Positions 6,709 to 15,309 of a DNA stretch of 64,000 nucleotides are shown here, in pieces. Each line of letters opens with the position of its first letter. Position 1 is the stretch's first letter. Both the position numbers and the translations under genes were made by a program. The notes beneath the pieces were generated by a model. It was given only the letters and a program-made list of their open reading frames with translations. It ran no database searches and had not been told where the DNA came from. Origin of the DNA: SVFI01 sp045535935. Its GTDB lineage: Bacteria > Bacillota > Clostridia > Lachnospirales > Lachnospiraceae. The stretch is taken from NCBI GenBank assembly GCA_045535935.1, contig JAZSMO010000032.1, positions 97,145 through 161,144 of the forward strand, given 5' to 3'.

Positions 6709-9598
6709 TTTCCTCCAGCGCAATATCGGCAATCACATTCCCCTGTGCATCGCAGAAATGTAACGTGATCTGTGAGTTTTCGCCAAGAAGCCAGCAAGGG
6801 TTCATGCCGAGCGGAACGAGGATCGTTCCGTCTCCGGTCTTGCAGGATACGGTGGCGCCTTCGTGGGATACGCCGTCGCTGAGATAGCGGATTTCTACTG
6901 TGTGTGCGCGCAAGGCCAGGTCTTCGCCAAGGGACAGCATCAGCAGATCAAAATCCTCGCCGGAGATGGTAAGCGGTGCGGAATTTACCGGTATTTCAAA
7001 CATCCTTGCCGCTTCGCGCGGGCGAAGCAGCGAGCCTGCAGAATTGCCGAAAGAAGCCGGTGAGAGCCCGAGATCTGTGCTTGCGCATACTGTGCGGTAA
7101 TCATCGCCCGTCTCGCCCGGGTAGAGCTTTGCAAACAGCTCCGACGGGAAAAATGCGCCATCGTCCGCTTTGTAAATATAGTCACCGAGAAGTACATAGC
7201 GATAAATATAGTAGGACGCCTGTGAATCCAGTAAAAAGATGACCGGGCGTTCTTTTTCTATGCTTTCTATGATGCGCTGCTGGGCATCGTAGCCTTTTCC
7301 GGCCTGGATAAACCCGGTAGCACACACTTTCGCATTTAGATAATAGTAAAATCCCTGGCCGTCCATGCCCATGTAGGAAACGTCCGGGTCGATAGCCTGT
7401 GCCTTTTCCATGACAGAGGCGTAGCTTGTCAGATAGTGAACCTGGTCTGCTACCATAAATCCGTCACCGAGCATGGAGGTGTCGGGAAGCTCGATCTCGC
7501 TCATGGAGATAAATGTTTCCGGCACTTCATAATGGTGAAACAGCTTGTCCGCATCATCCATGATAAGGGAGGCTTCTCCGTTAGGATAGACCCACATATC
7601 CGGGAACTTCATGGAGGAAACCCGGGCATAAATCATCATAGGAAGCGCAAAGCATATACCGATCACAAGCATACGGAGGGACGGAGCAAAACACTTTTGT
7701 CCGTACCGGATCAGCAGCACCGGAAGAAGCATACCCATAACCGCAATAAGTACCGGCGCAGTGCGGGAAAGTATCATGTTAACATCGGCCCGCACCAATG
7801 TGTAGCTATAGGAGACAGCAAGGGTGAGGCCCATAGCAATCAGACCGAATAAAAGGGTGCGCTTATTCTCTGCAGTCTCGCCGGATGCAGTGTCTTTTTT
7901 TCGCATCAGTATGGTCAGAACGCACAGTGCAGCCCCGATGACAAGCGGAAGAATCGGCAGGAAAAAGCGAAATCCGTAGTAAAGCCAAAGACGCACATTT
8001 TCATGGTTTCCGGTCAGATAAGGCAGGAAAAAGTCCGGCGCACTCTGCCCGTAAAGGGAAATGCCGTCGGCGAGGATTGTCTGTCCGGAGTATACCAGTG
8101 TGTGGCTGACCATGCGCAAAAGAAGCGGGATGGCAAGGACAATCGGTGCAAGACAAAGAATCCAACCGGCATAGAAGGCCGGTTTTTTCAGCTCCGTCCG
8201 CCAATCGGTTTCTTTTACAAAGCGTACCAGCATATAAATGCCCAAAGGAAGGGTTCCGACAAGAACACCGGCGCCATACAGTGGGTAGTAAAGTCCGGCC
8301 AAAAAGCAGGAGAAAATCCAGACTTTCAGCCAGCGCCCCGGCTTGTCTGTGAGCTCTTTTAAAAAGAGAAGCAAAAGGACCGGAAGTACCATGTACTGGC
8401 GGTTGTAGGCAGGGAGTGCGAAAAATACGGCGAAGACAAGTGCCCATGCGCCGCCGACGTGGCGGCTGATCAGATACATGGTGAGAATACAAAAAAGAAC
8501 GACCATGATACTGATGGCCGGCGAATAATCCGATACCGTTCCGCCGAGAAGTACATTTTGAATAAAACCATTTACCATAGGAAACAGGCCGGAAACCGGC
8601 GAGTATTCTTCGTAGGCGGTCTGCCCCAGTGTGACAATCTGCTGCCACGGAATCAGCTGCTCTCCGTGATGGTGCTGATCCGGCTGGGCGTACATCGGAC
8701 AGGCGGAGTAGGAATTATAAATAAAAATCACGATTGCCGTGACCGGGTGAATTAATTTGGAAAGAGGCAGAGAATCTGCGCTTTGGAACGCCTTGCGCAC
8801 GTGCAAAGCGGCAAATGCCAGACACAAAAGTAAAAGTGCACCGAAAAAAACATAATAAAACGGGGCATACGGAATGCGCACAAGTGTACCCCGGTAAAGA
8901 TAGCGGTCTACAAAAAATAAAGTCAAGATAAGCGGAATGTCGATCTGCAACAAAAGTATCAGCTTTTTGCAGGACAGTTTCCCGGACTTAGCAATCAGCA
9001 AAAGTACTGCGGTCAAAATTCCGACGATCACATAAATCACGTTCTGCGACAGGGCAAACCGCGGGGAAATGTGCACAAGGACGGTCAAATCCGCCAAAAC
9101 GGAGTAATAGCAAAGTACCGGTATGACAAGAAAGAGGATCCCGCTTGTCTTCCGGATTTTTTCATAGACGCAGACAGCACCGGCGGCGCAAAGTCCCATG
9201 AGACAGGCCTTGTCGGCCTTGCCGAACACAATCAGGTGACCTGCAAACGCAGCGAGGGCGATAAACGCCGGTGTGCAACTGCGAAAGTCAGCCCAAGTTG
9301 CCGGCCTTGCCTGTTGTTTTGCTCCCGAAACGTTTTTGGCTTCCGAAACGATCTCTGCGCTCATAAGTCTGCGCAGCAAAAAAACAAGCAACACCGTCAG
9401 CAGAATGCAGGATACGGCGATGACCCAAAACAGGCTGATCTCAGCCGATTTGTTATAGCCGGACTGAGATACATTTTCTATGATAAAGTCATCAAAGATT
9501 TGCGGGCTTTCGGCCAGAGCCGGAAAGACCTTATAAAAGACGGCGAACATGGCCGCTATTGGTATGCATATAGAAAAAATAAAAGTAAGTGCTTTCAT
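6662..9598 (-). CDS. Large multi-pass membrane protein, probable GT-C glycosyltransferase
   Basis: 978 residues. The first 640 or so form more than a dozen hydrophobic segments; the C-terminal 330 form a soluble, probably extracytoplasmic domain. In a loop after about residue 300 there is 'QHHHGEQLIPW' followed by 'EEYSPVSGLF'. This resembles the acidic/His loop plus 'Y.DY.P.HGL' motif of uncharacterised GT-C proteins that use polyprenyl-phosphate sugars. The family is not one I can name exactly, so function is inferred from topology and the motif. It is transcribed alone on the minus strand and ends inside the 3' end of lspA. Two other GT-C-like proteins (9710 and 22884) and a polyprenyl-type GT2 (15310) lie nearby, consistent with decoration of a wall or surface polymer. 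Confidence 0.65.
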   Translation of the reverse strand: MKALTFIFSICIPIAAMFAVFYKVFPALAESPQIFDDFIIENVSQSGYNKSAEISLFWVIAVSCILLTVLLVFLLRRLMSAEIVSEAKNVSGAKQQARPATWADFRSCTPAFIALAAFAGHLIVFGKADKACLMGLCAAGAVCVYEKIRKTSGILFLVIPVLCYYSVLADLTVLVHISPRFALSQNVIYVIVGILTAVLLLIAKSGKLSCKKLILLLQIDIPLILTLFFVDRYLYRGTLVRIPYAPFYYVFFGALLLLCLAFAALHVRKAFQSADSLPLSKLIHPVTAIVIFIYNSYSACPMYAQPDQHHHGEQLIPWQQIVTLGQTAYEEYSPVSGLFPMVNGFIQNVLLGGTVSDYSPAISIMVVLFCILTMYLISRHVGGAWALVFAVFFALPAYNRQYMVLPVLLLLFLKELTDKPGRWLKVWIFSCFLAGLYYPLYGAGVLVGTLPLGIYMLVRFVKETDWRTELKKPAFYAGWILCLAPIVLAIPLLLRMVSHTLVYSGQTILADGISLYGQSAPDFFLPYLTGNHENVRLWLYYGFRFFLPILPLVIGAALCVLTILMRKKDTASGETAENKRTLLFGLIAMGLTLAVSYSYTLVRADVNMILSRTAPVLIAVMGMLLPVLLIRYGQKCFAPSLRMLVIGICFALPMMIYARVSSMKFPDMWVYPNGEASLIMDDADKLFHHYEVPETFISMSEIELPDTSMLGDGFMVADQVHYLTSYASVMEKAQAIDPDVSYMGMDGQGFYYYLNAKVCATGFIQAGKGYDAQQRIIESIEKERPVIFLLDSQASYYIYRYVLLGDYIYKADDGAFFPSELFAKLYPGETGDDYRTVCASTDLGLSPASFGNSAGSLLRPREAARMFEIPVNSAPLTISGEDFDLLMLSLGEDLALRAHTVEIRYLSDGVSHEGATVSCKTGDGTILVPLGMNPCWLLGENSQITLHFCDAQGNVIADIALEEISSHGILGRFYRMEP

Positions 9599-9634
9599 TC
9601 AAATTACTCTCTTTCGGGAAATTGTCATACCTGT

Positions 9635-9664
9635 ATTTTAGTATAAAAGGATAGCATTTGACAA
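9635..9664 (-). promoter_or_regulatory. Promoter for the minus-strand GT-C-like gene
   Basis: Read on the minus strand: TTGTCA (9664-9659), an 18-bp spacer and TAAAAT (9640-9635), each 5 of 6 to consensus. The -35 occupies almost the same bases as the -35 of the divergent promoter. Confidence 0.6.
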
Positions 9665-9687
9665 CCGCTATGTTGTAAGGGTAAACT
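9658..9687 (+). promoter_or_regulatory. Promoter for the membrane protein at 9710
   Basis: A perfect TTGACA (9658-9663), an 18-bp spacer and TAAACT (9682-9687). The -35 overlaps the -35 of the opposite-strand promoter by five bases. Confidence 0.6.
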
Positions 9688-9709
9688 ATAGAAGATTACA
9701 CGAAAAAGA

Positions 9710-11320
9710 ATGGTGGAAACAATGACTGAAACACAGAAAAATACCAAGCTGAATATGAAAAATACGGATTGGATCGCAGTGGCATTTTTGGGGCTCTGCG
9801 TCCTTACGGTGCTGGCGCTTTCGCTTTTTTGCATTTTGTGCCCGGATAATCTGATGCATTCTGATACCACGGCGGAGGTGATACTTTCCAAGCTTCTTGC
9901 CGAGGAGGGGAGTCTGATATCGAAGGAATGGTTCTATTCCACGGAAATCCGGATTGTGTACTCGCACCTCATCATGATTCCGCTGTTTCACATTTTTTCG
10001 GATTACAGTGTCGTAAAGCTTCTTTCCATCTTCATTTTTTATATTTTGCTGATCTATGCCTATTATATGCTTGCCAAGAGATTTTCGTTGGACAAAAAGT
10101 GGGTGCTTATGTGTTTGGCGCTTTTGTTTGCGCCGCTTTCCAATGAATATTTGGATATGATGTTTATCGGGTGCTTTTACACGTCGCAGACCATTTGCAC
10201 CTATCTGGTACTTTCCTTTACCATGAAGGAAAAGAAAAGCAAAAAGAACTTTTTGATCTGCGGCGGAGTACTGTGTCTGGCGGCTCTGATTCTCGGAATG
10301 TCCGGGCTACGTTATCTGGCAAGTTTATATTTGCCGATGGTGCTTTCTTATGCATTCCTCGCTTTCGGGGAGCCGGATGGTCAGAAAAAAGAGCGGATGA
10401 TCCCGGTTGCTTTTTCTGTGCTGATGACCGGATTTGCCGGTGTGGGATTTTTGATTAACAAGTTTTATCTGGCTGTCAATTACAGCTTTGATACGACGTC
10501 GGAGGTGGCGTTTGTGCCGATTGCCGAGGTTCCGGAGCGTTTCCTGACCTCGCTTCGCCTGATGGTGGAATTTATGGGATACCGTGAGATCACGGTTATG
10601 ACACCGCTGGGACTGGTCAATCCGGTCAAGTGTCTGTTTCTACTTGTTTTTATCGGAATCGTGGTTTGGCTTTGGAAAAAGCGCATGGAACTTTTAAATG
10701 TCACAGAGCGGTTTTTCCTGTATTTCTTCCTGTTTCTGTTTCTGATTAACTGGTACATGTTGATTTTTACCAATGTGCTCATGCAGTACCGTTACTGGCT
10801 TCCGGTTTATGTAGTCGGTGTGCTGCTTGTGGGGATTTTCATGCAGAAGTGGAAACCGGCGGTTTCGCTGCACAAGACGTTTGCCGCGGTGTTTTTTGCG
10901 GTTGTGGTTCTCGCCTCGCTCTACGGGGAGCTTTGGCAGGATGTGAAATACAATGACTGTGAAAAGAGATATGGTTATATGGAGTTTCTCGAGCAGAACG
11001 GTTATGATTTCGGCTACGCAACGTTCTGGAATGCATCCGTGACGGAGTATCTCAGTGACGGCAAGATAAAGGTGGGCAATCTGGGCGGTGAGAACGGCGA
11101 AGCTGCGCCGTATGAGTGGCTGACGCCGAAATCCTACTACAGAGCAGGCTTCCATGAAGGAAAGACATTCCTGCTTCTCGCCCGCACGGAGGAAGTCGGC
11201 ATGGTAAACGGCGACTTCACGGTGATGGAAGATGCGGTCTGCGTATATCAGGATGAATATTATGCGGTCTATGAAGGGCAGCAGGGGATGTACCTGTTTT
11301 CCGAGGGGTATGAACCGTAG
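9710..11320 (+). CDS. Multi-pass membrane protein, probable GT-C-type glycosyltransferase
   Basis: 536 residues with about eleven hydrophobic segments and a C-terminal soluble domain of roughly 120 residues. The first extracytoplasmic loop has 'MHSDTTAEVIL', an acidic pair in the place where GT-C enzymes carry catalytic Asp/Glu. No named family is recognisable beyond this architecture. It is divergent from the larger GT-C-like gene and shares its regulatory region, so the two may be coordinately or competitively expressed. Either ATG 9710 or ATG 9722 could start it; GGTGGA before 9722 makes the shorter form possible. It ends in a good terminator. An alternative is an uncharacterised polymer flippase or polymerase, but the soluble tail and acidic loop favour glycosyl transfer. 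Confidence 0.6.
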   Translation: MVETMTETQKNTKLNMKNTDWIAVAFLGLCVLTVLALSLFCILCPDNLMHSDTTAEVILSKLLAEEGSLISKEWFYSTEIRIVYSHLIMIPLFHIFSDYSVVKLLSIFIFYILLIYAYYMLAKRFSLDKKWVLMCLALLFAPLSNEYLDMMFIGCFYTSQTICTYLVLSFTMKEKKSKKNFLICGGVLCLAALILGMSGLRYLASLYLPMVLSYAFLAFGEPDGQKKERMIPVAFSVLMTGFAGVGFLINKFYLAVNYSFDTTSEVAFVPIAEVPERFLTSLRLMVEFMGYREITVMTPLGLVNPVKCLFLLVFIGIVVWLWKKRMELLNVTERFFLYFFLFLFLINWYMLIFTNVLMQYRYWLPVYVVGVLLVGIFMQKWKPAVSLHKTFAAVFFAVVVLASLYGELWQDVKYNDCEKRYGYMEFLEQNGYDFGYATFWNASVTEYLSDGKIKVGNLGGENGEAAPYEWLTPKSYYRAGFHEGKTFLLLARTEEVGMVNGDFTVMEDAVCVYQDEYYAVYEGQQGMYLFSEGYEP

Positions 11321-11336
11321 GTAAGGTTTTTGAAGG

Positions 11337-11366
11337 AATCCGTCCACTTTTGTGGGCGGATTTTTG
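11337..11366 (+). terminator. Rho-independent terminator of the 9710-11320 gene
   Basis: ATCCGTCCAC and GTGGGCGGAT pair around a TTTT loop (one G-T pair), followed by a T tract. It lies 17 bp after the stop codon. Confidence 0.88.
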
Positions 11367-11380
11367 TAGTAGGGGACGTT

Positions 11381-11702
11381 GGTTTATGGATTAGATAGGT
11401 ATGTGACTGCGGTTTGGATGGGTATGTGACTGCGGTTTACGGTTTAGATATATGCTTCTTACAAATCAACCGTAATAATTTTTTCGTCTTACGGTTTAAA
11501 TAGCGATATCCGGAATTCAACCGTAATTTTTCAGGGGTTTTACGGGTGTTTTTTCTGTTCTTGCTAATATGACCGTAATACTCCCGGAATATTTACGGTT
11601 TGAATTTCAAAAACGGTAAGATAACCGTAAATGCCCGTTAATCTTACGGTGGTATCAGTAGAAATCATGTATTAGACCGTAAGAGCCCGGATTTTTTACG
11701 GT
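11381..11702. repeat. Phased array of alternating inverted heptamers TTACGGT / ACCGTAA, 52-bp period
   Basis: Gene-free gap between convergent genes. TTACGGT occurs at 11437, 11489, 11593, 11644 and 11696, with a 6-of-7 copy TTACGGG at 11540. Its reverse complement ACCGTAA occurs at 11469, 11520, 11572, 11624 and 11676. The copies alternate strictly. Centre-to-centre distances are 32, 20, 31, 20, 32, 21, 31, 20, 32 and 20 bp, that is three and two helical turns, so all copies face the same side. A decayed copy (TTATGGA) stands one period upstream at 11384, inside a block (from 11381) that matches 11434 onward with two mismatches in 17. The sequences between heptamers are not conserved, apart from CCCG in the inner segments of the last three units. 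It could be a binding array for an unknown protein or a chain of RNA hairpins. Confidence 0.9.
11398..11438. repeat. 18-bp direct repeat, 23-bp period
   Basis: GGTATGTGACTGCGGTTT occurs at 11398-11415 and again at 11421-11438, identical, with five bases between. It lies at the left end of the heptamer array, and its second copy runs into the first perfect heptamer. Confidence 0.9.
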
Positions 11703-11783
11703 TCCATATACCAAAACCGGAATACAAGCGGTATGAACCGCAGACAATGAAACATAGACGAAAAAACATAGCCCAAGAGCCAC

Positions 11784-11814
11784 AAAAAGCGACAGCAATT
11801 TGCTGTCGCTTTTA
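11784..11814 (-). terminator. Terminator of the minus-strand flavin oxidoreductase gene
   Basis: A near-perfect hairpin with AAAAGCGACAGCA and TGCTGTCGCTTTT arms and a 3-nt loop. On the minus strand it is followed by a T run. It lies 33 bp past the stop of the gene at 11847-13439. The T run on the other side may make it bidirectional. Confidence 0.8.
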
Positions 11815-11846
11815 CCTATCACTTTTATGTTGAAATCCTATTACAT

Positions 11847-13439
11847 TTACGTCTGGCTTTCGTTTGTCTCGTGATATTCTTTTTCTGTATTGACATTCCA
11901 AATTAGGGTTTTGTCTGTGCTTCCGGCCTTGATCGCGTTAACAGCTTCGATGGCGGTCAACATGGAGTGGTCCATGTTGTTGTAACGGTGCTGGCCGTTT
12001 CTTCCGATACAGAAAAGATTTTCGATGGAAGACAGGTATTCCTGTACCTTGTCGAACTGTTTGTAAGTTCCAAAGTATGCAGGATAAGCTTTTTTTACGC
12101 GGATGTGTGTGGCATCCAGCACATCGTCCTCGGAGATAATATCAATCTTAACCAGTTCGCTGATGGCAAACTTGATGAATTCTTCTCTTGGCATGTTCCA
12201 CATGGAATCGCCTTCGTTGCAGAAATACTCCAGTCCGACCCAGACCGTTTCCTCGTTTTTGGCTGGGAGGTAAGGAGACCAGTTGTTAAATACCTGAAGA
12301 CGTCCGATTTTGACATCCCGCTCCTGGATGTAAATCCAGCAGTCTGGAACGATGTTGTTTACGGTCTTCATCTTTGTCAGGTTTTTAATGAGCAGTTTGT
12401 TTACAAGAAGTCCAACAGTGATGAAATCGCGGTAAGGAAGCTCTTTGGCGATGTCGTGAACATCGGCCGGAGCGTCATCCTCCATGGCAATCACAAGATC
12501 TTTGATCGGCATTGTGGAGAAGTAATAGTCTCCGGTGTAAACTGTCTTTTCGTCGGTCAGCTGCTCCATGGAATCTTCCTCACCGGAAATGGTCTTTGTG
12601 AATTCCACACCGGAAATCTTTCCGTTTTCCTGCATGATGCGGGTTGCTTTTGCGTTGAATATAATCTCGCCGCCCATGTCGCGGATGTCGTCCGCCATTT
12701 TCTCCCAAAGCTGTCCCGGACCGAGCTTCGGATAGAGGAACTGCTCGATGAGGGAAGTGGAATTGGTTTTATATTTCGGGTTGAACAATTTTGCAAAAAA
12801 CTCGAGAATTACCTTTCCGAGGGAGAGCTCTTTGACACGCTGAGCGCCCCAGTCCGGTGCGATGTTGCTCGGGTGAACGCCCCAGAGCTTCTCGGTGTAG
12901 TCCTCAAAGAACATGCTGTAAAGCGGTTTTCCGAAACGGTTGATATAAAAATCTTCCAGAGAATTTTCTTTTCTTTTGATCACGCAGGAATACAGGTATC
13001 CGAATCCGGCCTTGATGGTGCGCCAAAGTCCCATGTTGATAAAGGTTTCCGGTTTCATGGAAATCGGATAGTCAAAAAACTTGCGCAGGAAGAAAATACG
13101 GCTGACGCGGGTACGTGTCAGGGATACACGGTCTTCCTTTTCCGGATTAGGTCCGCCCTCTGCAAGGGTGACTTCCCGTCCGAGGAGAAGATCATCGCTG
13201 GCCGGTGCGCCCTGAAGAGGCATGATTTCTTTCCAAAGCTCGTTCACTTCCTCGTTTTTTGAGAAAAAACGGTGACCGCCAAGGTCCATGCGGTTTCCTT
13301 TGTACTGCGCCGTACGGGAAATTCCGCCGATGTACTTGGTTTCCTCCAAAATGACCGGTTTGATATCTGTTTCTTTTAAGAGACGGTAGGCAGCGGTAAG
13401 ACCTGCCGGACCGGCTCCGATAATAATCGCCTTTTTCAT
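11847..13439 (-). CDS. FAD-dependent oxidoreductase (amine oxidase / UDP-galactopyranose mutase superfamily)
   Basis: A 530-residue flavoprotein. The N-terminal 'IIIGAGPAGLTAAY' is the dinucleotide-binding motif, followed by 'GGHRFF' typical of the superfamily that contains protoporphyrinogen oxidase and UDP-galactopyranose mutase. 'YTEKLWGVHPSNIAPDWGAQR' is characteristic of a bacterial subgroup often annotated simply as NAD(P)/FAD-dependent oxidoreductase. The C-terminal 'GRNGQHRYNNMDHSM' closes the FAD site and resembles sugar-nucleotide mutases. Members are commonly found next to glycosyltransferases, and here it faces a GT-C-like gene and lies near a GT2. A role in making or modifying a sugar for a surface polymer is inference. 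The gene has its own promoter and terminator. Confidence 0.85.
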   Translation of the reverse strand: MKKAIIIGAGPAGLTAAYRLLKETDIKPVILEETKYIGGISRTAQYKGNRMDLGGHRFFSKNEEVNELWKEIMPLQGAPASDDLLLGREVTLAEGGPNPEKEDRVSLTRTRVSRIFFLRKFFDYPISMKPETFINMGLWRTIKAGFGYLYSCVIKRKENSLEDFYINRFGKPLYSMFFEDYTEKLWGVHPSNIAPDWGAQRVKELSLGKVILEFFAKLFNPKYKTNSTSLIEQFLYPKLGPGQLWEKMADDIRDMGGEIIFNAKATRIMQENGKISGVEFTKTISGEEDSMEQLTDEKTVYTGDYYFSTMPIKDLVIAMEDDAPADVHDIAKELPYRDFITVGLLVNKLLIKNLTKMKTVNNIVPDCWIYIQERDVKIGRLQVFNNWSPYLPAKNEETVWVGLEYFCNEGDSMWNMPREEFIKFAISELVKIDIISEDDVLDATHIRVKKAYPAYFGTYKQFDKVQEYLSSIENLFCIGRNGQHRYNNMDHSMLTAIEAVNAIKAGSTDKTLIWNVNTEKEYHETNESQT

Positions 13440-13484
13440 TGTTTAAGTCCTTTGTTTTTGATTAGTAAAGTACCATACTTTATA

Positions 13485-13513
13485 ATAATAGCGGATTTAA
13501 ACGAAAGCGTCAA
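13485..13513 (-). promoter_or_regulatory. Promoter of the flavin oxidoreductase gene
   Basis: On the minus strand TTGACG (13513-13508), a 17-bp spacer and TATTAT (13490-13485). Both boxes match 5 of 6. It lies about 45 bp before the start codon. Confidence 0.75.
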
Positions 13514-13555
13514 TGTGTTGATTTGTTTTGTCCGTCCAAAAGCATAAAATGATGT

Positions 13556-13584
13556 TTGACGAAGTTACGCCTGCATTGTAAAAT
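13556..13584 (+). promoter_or_regulatory. Promoter of the secreted M15 peptidase gene
   Basis: TTGACG, a 17-bp spacer and TAAAAT, both 5 of 6 to consensus, ending 23 bp before the ATG. GCGGAGG follows as ribosome binding site. Confidence 0.75.
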
Positions 13585-13607
13585 GGTAAAAGCGGAGGAT
13601 AATAAAT

Positions 13608-15281
13608 ATGATGAACATAAGAGGAAAAAAAGCAGCTGCGTGGATGTTGCTGACAGGGATTATTTTTACATCATTGTTCGGCGATACAGCCATGATTTTG
13701 GCGTCGACGGTATCTGAAAATCAGGTCATGCAGGACATGACAGCGCAGGAGCAGGTGTCCGGCAATCAGATTGAGATAAATACAGAGGAAAAGGCTGACC
13801 CGAAGGGGACATCCGATTCGGAAGAAAGTGTAAAGCAGGCGACGGTTACGCAGACGACGAGTGAAGCAGCCGCAGTGTCCGATAACGATACACAGAAAAA
13901 ACCGCTGACAGTAGACAAGGTGACAGGTGTGTCAGTTACATCAAAGACATATACTTCCCTCGAAATTAAGTTTGCTGCGTTATACGGATCCGCCGGTTAC
14001 GAAATTTACCGCGGAACGGGCAAAAACAGCATGTCAATGATTAAGGAGCTGGCTAAGACACAGACTTCTTATGTGGATGCGGGATTGACAACGGGGACAA
14101 CCTATTACTATAAAGTGCGTGCTTACGCCATCGATGCGGCCGGCAAAAAAGTATACGGTGCATTTTCCGAGATTGGTACAGCGGTGCCAAAGCTGACAAT
14201 TCCGGTGATAACATCGGCCAAATCCACCAATTATAATAAAATTAAGATTACTTACAATAGAGTGACGGAAGCAAATGGTTATGTGATTTACCGTTCTACG
14301 AAAAAGAATTCTGGATTTAAAAAGATTGCCACAATTAAAAAAGGCAAAACCGTAACATATACAGACAAAAAACGTACCACGGGAAAGACCTATTACTACA
14401 AAGTCCGCGCATACCGCAAGGTAAACGGAAAGCGGGTGTACAGTGAGTATTCTGCGGTAGTGGCTGCGAAAGCGACACTGAAAAAACCGAAAATAAGAAC
14501 GGTCACCGTAGAGTCTGCGGACACAGCGCTTGTAAAATGGAAAAAAGTGACCGGAGCTTCCGGCTATTATGTGTATCGCAGTACAAAGAAGGACGGAACG
14601 TATAAAAAGGCGGCGCATATTAAAAACGGTGCGACGACATCGGTTTATGTGGACGGACAGCAGAACGGAAAGACCTATTACTACAAGGTTCGTGCGTACC
14701 GCAAGGTAAAAGGAAAGAAAAAATATTCGCCGTATTCCGGTATTTTGTGTGCGACATTTAACCGTTTGTCATCAGGAGATGAGACATACCAGCAGAAGGC
14801 CCAGCGTATTTTTGGATTGGATTATTACAAAAAATACGGTTCAAAAGAAGAGGCGGAACTCCACATGAAGACAATCAAGATTCAGGTGTGGGATTTTGCT
14901 GCGGACGGCGTGACGAAAGTCACAAAGACCAGAACGCTGACGGTACACAAAAATATCGCGGATACCGTACAGCAGATTTTTAAAGAAATTTACGAGGGAA
15001 AAGAAAAATTCCCGATTAAAAATGTAGGCGGATACAGCTGGAGAGGTGACACGTCACGGTCTGAGCACTGTTGCGGTCTGGCCATCGACATCAACTGGGA
15101 AGAAAATTACCTGATTGACAATGGTGTCATAATCAGCGGAAAACTATATCAGCCGGGGGTTAACCCGTATTCTATCCCGACGGACGGCGAAGTGGCAAAG
15201 ATTATGAAAAAATACGGTTTTTCCCAGGGAATTTGGGGAAATCGTTGTGACTACATGCATTTCTCCTATTTCGGAACATAA
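13608..15281 (+). CDS. Secreted M15 metallopeptidase (VanY/D-Ala-D-Ala carboxypeptidase type) with three fibronectin-III-like repeats
   Basis: 557 residues. A signal peptide (about residues 1-33) is followed by a Ser/Thr/Glu-rich linker. Three fibronectin-type-III-like repeats follow (roughly 105-195, 196-290 and 291-385); each contains 'GY.IYRST' and 'YYYKVRAY'. The C-terminal M15 domain (about 400-557) shows the zinc ligands His487, Asp494 ('SEHCCGLAIDI') and His551 ('DYMHF'). Such enzymes cleave D-Ala-D-Ala or other wall peptide bonds. The repeats likely hold the enzyme to the wall or to a polysaccharide. ATGATG gives two possible starts 3 bp apart. A GT2 gene follows after 28 bp, and the next secreted protein is probably part of the same run. 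Confidence 0.88.
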   Translation: MMNIRGKKAAAWMLLTGIIFTSLFGDTAMILASTVSENQVMQDMTAQEQVSGNQIEINTEEKADPKGTSDSEESVKQATVTQTTSEAAAVSDNDTQKKPLTVDKVTGVSVTSKTYTSLEIKFAALYGSAGYEIYRGTGKNSMSMIKELAKTQTSYVDAGLTTGTTYYYKVRAYAIDAAGKKVYGAFSEIGTAVPKLTIPVITSAKSTNYNKIKITYNRVTEANGYVIYRSTKKNSGFKKIATIKKGKTVTYTDKKRTTGKTYYYKVRAYRKVNGKRVYSEYSAVVAAKATLKKPKIRTVTVESADTALVKWKKVTGASGYYVYRSTKKDGTYKKAAHIKNGATTSVYVDGQQNGKTYYYKVRAYRKVKGKKKYSPYSGILCATFNRLSSGDETYQQKAQRIFGLDYYKKYGSKEEAELHMKTIKIQVWDFAADGVTKVTKTRTLTVHKNIADTVQQIFKEIYEGKEKFPIKNVGGYSWRGDTSRSEHCCGLAIDINWEENYLIDNGVIISGKLYQPGVNPYSIPTDGEVAKIMKKYGFSQGIWGNRCDYMHFSYFGT

Positions 15282-15309
15282 AATGCCAGCATAAGAAAGA
15301 GAGAAGTTT

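Noticed and set aside
11437..11702. CRISPR array in the phased heptamer region
   Set aside because: The period of 52 bp and variable segments recall CRISPR, but only 7-bp elements are conserved, in both orientations, and no cas gene is present.
11967..13262. Long open frame (about 430 codons) on the plus strand opposite the flavin oxidoreductase
   Set aside because: It is a mirror of a well-supported flavoprotein gene, has no ribosome binding site or recognisable domain, and has a composition typical of antisense frames.
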